DNA from: Gammaproteobacteria bacterium
GTDB taxonomy: Bacteria; Pseudomonadota; Gammaproteobacteria; Arenicellales; Arenicellaceae
DNA length: 33,301 bases
Direction: 5' to 3'
Assembly (NCBI GenBank): GCA_022447525.1
Contig: JAKVBA010000016.1
Location: 1 to 33,301, forward strand
The notes beneath the pieces were generated by a model. The model did not search any database. It saw only the letters and a list, made by a program, of their open reading frames with translations, and was not told the DNA's origin. This document shows positions 33,138-33,301 of the stretch, in pieces. The first letter of the stretch is position 1; each line of letters begins with the position of its first letter. Made by a program: the position numbers and the translations under genes.

Positions 33138-33301
33138 GTGAAGTTCCGCTCTTGTTTTTCTATCTCCATCTTAGCTTTGTTCAGCAATTTGAGTGCTAAC
33201 GCCTCATGTGGTTATATGCCGCAAAGCCAAAACATATTGCAAAACTCAACAATTGAGGCTTCTCAATTAGATTCTGCTTGGTCGGCTATTCAAAGCTACT
33301 C
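33138..33301 (+). CDS. Start of an exported protein, truncated by the window end
   Basis: Fifty-four codons are visible from a GTG start. The product opens with a clear signal peptide (MKFRSCFSISILALFSNL, then SANA) and probably continues SCGYMPQSQN after cleavage; a cysteine one residue after the likely cleavage site leaves a lipoprotein possible, but the lipobox is poor. Too little remains to name a family. Confidence 0.6.
   Translation, partial: MKFRSCFSISILALFSNLSANASCGYMPQSQNILQNSTIEASQLDSAWSAIQSY

Noticed and set aside
32972-33187. Minus-strand 71-codon open frame after the tRNA
   Set aside because: It overlaps a better-supported + strand gene start with AAGGAG, GTG and a signal peptide.

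Overview
The window comes from a gammaproteobacterium, probably a free-living and possibly marine one (lineage inferred from gene order, not from any database search). All genes found lie on the + strand. The backbone order is tldD(partial)-pmbA, then fmdB-type zinc ribbon / DUF502 / aspS, and later yebC-ruvC-ruvA-ruvB-ybgC-tolQ-tolR-tolA-tolB-pal-cpoB-queE-queC-tRNA-Lys. This is the order known from Pseudomonas and relatives, where aspS is followed directly by yebC. Both ends are cut: tldD lacks its N-terminal half, and a signal-peptide gene begins 164 bases before the right end.

In this genome aspS and yebC are separated by about 16 kb holding murB and a 13-gene co-directional block (6341-21325) in which genes overlap or nearly touch. 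I do not recognise this block as any named system. In order it encodes: a secreted TPR protein ending in a TonB-C-like domain; an acidic Ser/Glu/Gly-rich lipoprotein with a 9-bp tandem repeat; a second lipoprotein with a glycine-zipper segment; a single-pass TPR protein with a PEGA-like end; a single-pass protein with several PEGA-like domains and a sulfatase-modifying-factor (FGE) fold lacking the catalytic cysteines; a small secreted acidic protein; a four-helix MotA/TolQ/ExbB-family protein; a protein resembling the actin/Hsp70 ATPase fold; two consecutive von Willebrand A (vWA) proteins whose single N-terminal helix carries an aspartate placed as in TolR/ExbD/MotB; two more lipoproteins; and an exported M48 zinc protease with a LysM-like tail.

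My reading (inference) is a proton-motive-force-driven, envelope-spanning machine. The TolQ-like protein and the two TolR-like vWA proteins would be the motor, the ATPase-fold protein a cytoplasmic regulator, the TPR and PEGA proteins the periplasmic scaffold, and the lipoproteins the outer-membrane part, with the protease for maturation or quality control. It has the logic of Tol-Pal, Agl-Glt and Zorya stators but a different parts list, and no nuclease or helicase that would suggest defence. The canonical Tol-Pal operon sits about 4 kb downstream and serves as a direct comparison.

The right part of the window covers Holliday-junction processing (ruvCAB, with an unrecognised 91-residue membrane protein between ruvA and ruvB), the Tol-Pal envelope-constriction system (TolQ with an unusual signal-peptide-like extension, CpoB with a long low-complexity linker), two steps of queuosine precursor synthesis (queE, queC), and a tRNA-Lys(UUU) behind a strong sigma70-type promoter with phased A-tracts. 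No insertion sequence, integrase, CRISPR array or rRNA was seen.
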